From: Candidatus Curtissbacteria bacterium RIFCSPHIGHO2_12_FULL_41_17
Lineage (GTDB): Bacteria; Patescibacteriota; Microgenomatia; Curtissbacterales; GWA2-41-24
Length of the DNA stretch: 8,037 nucleotides
Assembly (NCBI GenBank): GCA_001774945.1
Contig: MFBL01000018.1
Location: 1-8,037 of the forward strand
Direction: 5' to 3'
Shown: positions 6,148-8,037 of the stretch, piece after piece
How positions within the stretch are numbered: position 1 is the stretch's first letter
Layout of the letters: every line of letters starts with the position of its first letter
The notes under the pieces: generated by a model
Seen by the model: only the letters and a program-made list of their open reading frames with translations
Databases searched by the model: none
Told to the model about the DNA's origin: nothing
Made by a program: the position numbers and the translations under genes

Positions 6148-6409
6148 GTCGAGACCTAGTAGGTCACGAGCTGGTCGAACTGACCGAAGATGGTGAGTAC
6201 TTCGATTTCACTCAGTATTATAACTTACGAAATGAACTTTTTGGGTTCAAAATCAATTTATCTAAAGATTTCTATTCCCCGAGCCTAGTATTAGTATACA
6301 GGCAGATTTTGACACAATTATTCAGGTATTTCAGAACCTCAGTTACATTGGCGAATTAAGGGGGAGGTGGAATGAGATTAAGAAATTACAACCGAGTTTA
6401 GCCCTTTAA
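6117..6409 (+). pseudogene. Probable frameshifted gene remnant
   Basis: Two open frames join into one protein-like sequence if a single C is added to the CCCC at 6277-6280. Frame one (from a TAA at 6114 through about 6280) reads ...HELVELTEDGEYFDF... to DFYSP. Frame two reads on as EPSISIQADFDTIIQ... to QPSLAL and stops at TAA 6407-6409. The joined product would be about 97 residues and acidic in its first half. No credible start codon or Shine-Dalgarno precedes it (only a TTG at 6120 inside the end of the upstream gene), so it is probably also truncated at the 5' end. It could instead be a lost C-terminal extension of the 5062 gene, or a sequencing error in a live gene. I recognise no family. 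Confidence 0.4.
6153..6185. repeat. Inverted repeats just after the 5062 gene stop
   Basis: GACCTA-G-TAGGTC (6153-6165) is a perfect 6-bp inverted repeat around one base. It is followed by GGTC-N5-GACC (6173-6185). No T run follows, so this is not a standard terminator. Its role is unknown and it may be chance. Confidence 0.35.
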
Positions 6410-6744
6410 TGTGGAATTTCAATCCAAACAGCGGGTTCATTTCCGACAGTAAAACCATCGTGTCCAGGAGGTACAATTCCTATCTCGCCCGGACCAAATT
6501 CTTCTTCTTTGCCATCATTCATACGTGCACCTAACCTACCAGAAATCACATAAAGCAGGTGGTGTTTTTCACAGCTTTCAGTACCCGCAACAGATTTTAA
6601 GTGTTCTGACCATTTCCATCCAGGTTCTGCTGTGACTTTCTGGATTTTTATATCTCCAGCGGTAACAACCTCAACTTTTAGCTTTTCTCCAGGATTGGTA
6701 GTTTCATCTGGTGAATTAAAACTTTTCTTCCCAATATCTGCCAT
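6406..6744 (-). CDS. Small single-domain cupin protein
   Basis: A 112-aa cupin barrel. The first cupin motif is degenerate: His61-His62 (CEKHHLLYVISGRLG) are present, but the usual Glu is replaced by Leu-Tyr. The second motif is well kept as GPGEIGIVPPGHDGF (84-98) with His95. The PPGHD signature is seen in small stand-alone cupins of unknown substrate; metal binding by the three His is likely but not certain. The start is ATG 6744, because an AAGGAGGTG site lies 8 nt upstream; a GTG three codons earlier (6751-6753) sits inside that site and cannot be the start. It has its own promoter and converges with the remnant at 6117-6409, whose stop overlaps this gene's 3' end. Confidence 0.85.
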   Translation of the reverse strand: MADIGKKSFNSPDETTNPGEKLKVEVVTAGDIKIQKVTAEPGWKWSEHLKSVAGTESCEKHHLLYVISGRLGARMNDGKEEEFGPGEIGIVPPGHDGFTVGNEPAVWIEIPH

Positions 6745-6751
6745 ACTTCTC

Positions 6752-6761
6752 ACCTCCTTCC
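6752..6761 (-). promoter_or_regulatory. Strong Shine-Dalgarno of the cupin gene
   Basis: On the minus strand GGAAGGAGGT is a near-complete anti-Shine-Dalgarno match. Its AGGAGG core ends 8 nt before the ATG at 6744. It overlaps an upstream in-frame GTG and rules that codon out as the start. Confidence 0.85.
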
Positions 6762-6771
6762 AGGAGAAGAA

Positions 6772-6800
6772 ATACTACCAAAAAGTCAGAGGGTTAACAA
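6772..6800 (-). promoter_or_regulatory. Promoter of the cupin gene
   Basis: Minus strand: TTGTTA (6795-6800), 17-nt spacer, TAGTAT (6772-6777), with TGG directly before the -10 making it an extended element. The start would fall near 6765, leaving a leader of about 20-25 nt that just contains the Shine-Dalgarno. Confidence 0.5.
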
Positions 6801-6854
6801 GTAGCTTAGAGGTAGAAGCGGAAGTCAAATCCTTTACCTTGGAAAAGTCAATGG

Positions 6855-6927
6855 TTCGACAATGCTCACATTGATATTGAGCGTTGCCGTCCTTCAAATT
6901 CTTCAGGACGGCCCTGAACTTGTTGAA
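6855..6927. repeat. Compound inverted repeat (two hairpins inside an outer stem)
   Basis: Two hairpins abut: AATGCTCA/TGAGCGTT (6861-6868 with 6878-6885, one G-U pair) and a perfect GCCGTCCT/AGGACGGC (6886-6893 with 6905-6912). They are enclosed by TTCGACAA (6855-6862) pairing with TTGTTGAA (6920-6927), again with one G-U. The whole can fold as a three-way structure, although the outer and first stems compete for two bases. The segment CCCTGAACTTGTTGAA looks like a decayed copy of the CCCTGAGCTTGTCGAA dispersed repeat known in many bacterial genomes. It lies past the PIN gene stop with no T run, so it is more likely a REP-like element than a terminator. Confidence 0.55.
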
Positions 6928-6939
6928 TGGATCGAAGTG

Positions 6940-7350
6940 TCAAGTCAGTTTGGTCTGTTTTAAAAATTCGGCTGGATTAACTATTTTTATCCCTCCGAAG
7001 TTACGGAGGTTTAATAAATGCTTATCACCGGAAACAATGTAGTCAACCTTGGCCTGCAAGGCACATTCCAATACTCGATTATCGGAAGGATCGCCTTTAA
7101 TAACCTTAAGTTTAACTTTAGGTTCGATAATTTCGGCAAAATCCTTAATCTCATCTATGACCATGCTTACTTCAAAAGAGCTCAGAGAAAACTTTTCCTT
7201 TAAAACCCTACGAAGTTCGTCAAGGAGAACTAATGAAATATAAACTTCAATTCTTTCGGAAACTGCCAGATCTAAAATTCTGCGGGGATTACCGCCATAC
7301 AAAACTGCTGAAATAAAAATGTTAGTATCTAAAACTACACCGGATTTCAA
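6940..7350 (-). CDS. PIN-domain toxin of a type II toxin-antitoxin pair
   Basis: A 136-aa PIN-domain ribonuclease of the 'putative toxin component, PIN family' type. The four acidic active-site positions are visible: Asp8 (VLDTN), Glu45 (LLDELRRVL), Asp90 (DPSDNRVLECA) and Asp109 (SGDKHLL). The C-terminus (GIKIVNPAEFL) is canonical, so the gene looks full length and intact. Members cleave RNA in a Mg-dependent way and are held inactive by a partner antitoxin. It starts at a TTG (7348-7350) that directly follows the antitoxin's TAA, with a weak AAGG 7 nt upstream, which implies translational coupling and lower toxin yield. The same frame stays open for about 54 codons after its TGA, including a CEHC motif, but the normal family ending makes read-through unlikely. 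Confidence 0.88.
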   Translation of the reverse strand: MKSGVVLDTNIFISAVLYGGNPRRILDLAVSERIEVYISLVLLDELRRVLKEKFSLSSFEVSMVIDEIKDFAEIIEPKVKLKVIKGDPSDNRVLECALQAKVDYIVSGDKHLLNLRNFGGIKIVNPAEFLKQTKLT

Positions 7351-7593
7351 TTATCTACCTTGGCGGTAATCTTGAATCATCCTGTAGACGTCTTCTTCAC
7401 TTTTAATACCTAACTCTTTGGCCTTTTGGCGACCATATTTGAAAATCTCATTCCAAGCGGTCATTCTTTTCAAATAAACTCTTGCCGCCTCTCTCAGAAA
7501 CTCGCTTCTTGACCTTGATTCCTTCTTTGCCTGTTGATCAATTTGAGAAAGCAATTTTTTGGGTAATGAGAGATTAACTGTTGCTGTGTCCAT
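7351..7593 (-). CDS. Ribbon-helix-helix antitoxin paired with the PIN toxin
   Basis: An 80-aa antitoxin. Residues 4-10 (ATVNLSLP) form the DNA-binding ribbon; helix A follows at about 11-23; the SRSEFLREA turn and helix B cover 29-44, as in CopG/Arc-type dimers. The tail (about 49-80, ending SEEDVYRMIQDYR) is the usual toxin-binding part. It should neutralise the PIN toxin and repress its own promoter. The start is ATG 7593: a TTG six codons earlier (7609-7611) overlaps the -10 box and would not be transcribed. No Shine-Dalgarno is present and the -10 lies 9 nt from the ATG, so the mRNA is probably leaderless. A 15-bp palindrome on the promoter is the likely operator. Confidence 0.88.
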   Translation of the reverse strand: MDTATVNLSLPKKLLSQIDQQAKKESRSRSEFLREAARVYLKRMTAWNEIFKYGRQKAKELGIKSEEDVYRMIQDYRQGR

Positions 7594-7602
7594 AGTAGTC
7601 AT

Positions 7603-7630
7603 ATTATACAAACTTTGTATGGAAAATCAA
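7603..7630 (-). promoter_or_regulatory. Promoter of the toxin-antitoxin operon
   Basis: Minus strand: TTGATT (7625-7630), 16-nt spacer, perfect TATAAT (7603-7608), then 9 nt to the antitoxin ATG. It lies in the 47-nt gap after the upstream small Cys protein gene, so the pair can be expressed independently of it. Confidence 0.7.
7606..7620. promoter_or_regulatory. Palindromic operator on the toxin-antitoxin promoter
   Basis: ATACAAA-C-TTTGTAT is a perfect 7-bp inverted repeat around one base. It covers the upstream half of the -10 box and most of the spacer. Ribbon-helix-helix antitoxins bind such palindromes as dimers of dimers, so binding here would block RNA polymerase. The role is inferred from position and symmetry. 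Confidence 0.65.
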
Positions 7631-7640
7631 GAAGGAGTCT

Positions 7641-7871
7641 TTAAAGCCTTTGGCGGATTGCAAAATCTGAATTATCTCCAGTTATTAGCTGAGCAAATGC
7701 AGGACAATCAATAATACGTTCACTATCTCCTTCTTCCTGGCAAAGCACCGGCAATAATTCCTTTAACTCTTCAACGTTTAAACCCAAGTGCTCCTTAATT
7801 ACCGAAAGAGCACGAACCCTATGGCACCTAACACCATTACTTCCACTAAAAAAATCGCATTCCGGCGACAT
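7641..7871 (-). CDS. Small four-cysteine protein, possible metal binder
   Basis: A 76-aa soluble protein of no family I recognise. Four Cys are spread as C5-x10-C16-x27-C44-x11-C56, with His17 next to C16 and a final DCPAF. A spread of this kind ending in C-P-x-aromatic is common in small archaeal and bacterial proteins that hold a zinc ion or iron-sulfur cluster, so metal binding is a reasonable inference. A helix at about 18-43 (ending LKELLPVL) separates the Cys pairs. The start is ATG 7871: a GTG seven codons earlier overlaps the -10 box. No Shine-Dalgarno; the -10 lies 11 nt from the ATG. It lies upstream of the toxin-antitoxin pair on the same strand, but that pair has its own promoter. 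Confidence 0.6.
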   Translation of the reverse strand: MSPECDFFSGSNGVRCHRVRALSVIKEHLGLNVEELKELLPVLCQEEGDSERIIDCPAFAQLITGDNSDFAIRQRL

Positions 7872-7882
7872 ATTTATTGTTA

Positions 7883-7912
7883 AAAATATCACTTATAGAA
7901 GGCAAGAGTCAA
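7883..7912 (-). promoter_or_regulatory. Promoter of the small four-Cys gene
   Basis: Minus strand: TTGACT (7907-7912), 18-nt spacer, extended -10 TGA-TATTTT (TATTTT at 7883-7888), then 11 nt to the ATG at 7871. The expected leader is about 4-5 nt. Confidence 0.55.
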
Positions 7913-7924
7913 TAAAAAATACTG

Positions 7925-8037
7925 ATGGGTCCACTTCGCCGAGTTAGACTCAGCGCACTTCGAGCCTTAGACCCGCACCGAAGGGAGGATAGCAAGCTAT
8001 TTGCTTATTTTCTGGAGACTAACGAAGAGTTTGAGCC
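7925..8037 (+). CDS. Possible reading frame cut by the right edge
   Basis: From ATG 7925 the plus strand stays open to the window end (37 codons: MGPLRRVRLSALRALD..., ending SKLFAYFLETNEEFE). It has no Shine-Dalgarno and the first half is Arg/Leu-rich with small direct and inverted repeats: CACTTCG twice, GAGT-TAG-ACTC, and GGGTC paired with GACCC. The DNA may therefore be a structured intergenic repeat rather than a gene. No family recognised. Confidence 0.2.
   Translation, partial: MGPLRRVRLSALRALDPHRREDSKLFAYFLETNEEFE

Noticed and set aside
6780..6940. Read-through extension of the PIN toxin past its TGA, with a CEHC motif
   Set aside because: The frame stays open for about 54 codons, but the toxin already has a complete family-typical C-terminus, the segment overlaps the compound repeat, and there is no conserved second half of a zinc site.
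7925..8037. tRNA-like structure at the right edge
   Set aside because: Short stems are present, but there is no T-loop consensus, anticodon arm or acceptor pairing on either strand.
1..8037. CRISPR array, insertion sequence or integrase attachment site
   Set aside because: No regularly spaced repeats, no transposase or recombinase frame and no paired direct repeats were seen.

Overview
The window looks like a piece of a small-genome bacterium of the Patescibacteria/CPR type, most plausibly Microgenomates-like. The pointers are indirect. Genes are short and tightly packed, several are membrane-anchored proteins of no known family, and some have Pro/Ser linkers. A perfect 20-bp GC-rich palindrome sits in frame inside an enzyme gene, where it encodes LPAGRQ; from memory this is a dispersed element of CPR contigs. 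TGA is used as an ordinary stop at several genes, including two ATGA stop/start overlaps, so the genetic code is standard. No rRNA, tRNA, CRISPR array or intact insertion sequence was seen.

Layout, left to right. (1) A promoter (50-78) fires leftward out of the window. (2) 115-1617 (-) is a 500-aa soluble protein of unknown function. (3) Back-to-back overlapping promoters (1628-1673) separate it from a rightward three-gene membrane operon (1701-2937) whose genes overlap by ATGA. Its helices carry His residues, and it is the best candidate here for an undescribed membrane complex. (4) 3020-3274 (+) is a small His-rich DUF4242-like protein behind a perfect Shine-Dalgarno. (5) 3307-4266 (-) is a zinc-independent MDR quinone-oxidoreductase-like enzyme carrying the palindrome. 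(6) A divergent pair of envelope proteins follows: a PsbP-like membrane-anchored protein (4369-4962, -) and a signal-peptide/Pro-linker/TM/Cys-rich protein (5062-6147, +). (7) 6117-6409 is a probable frameshifted gene remnant. (8) 6406-6744 (-) is a cupin. (9) 6855-6927 is a compound inverted repeat. (10) 6940-7593 (-) is an RHH antitoxin/PIN toxin pair with a palindromic operator on its promoter. (11) 7641-7871 (-) is a small four-Cys protein. (12) The right edge may hold the start of another reading frame.

The clearest shared theme is how translation starts. Four leftward genes (115-1617, 3307-4266, 7351-7593, 7641-7871) have good sigma70-type -10 boxes only 8-11 nt before the ATG and no Shine-Dalgarno, so their mRNAs should be leaderless or have leaders of about 5 nt or less. 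Two stress- or metal-type small genes (3020 and 6744) instead have near-perfect AAGGAGGTGA sites and roughly 20-25 nt leaders. The same promoter mapping corrects several start codons. All promoter and start calls are readings of the sequence; none has been tested.
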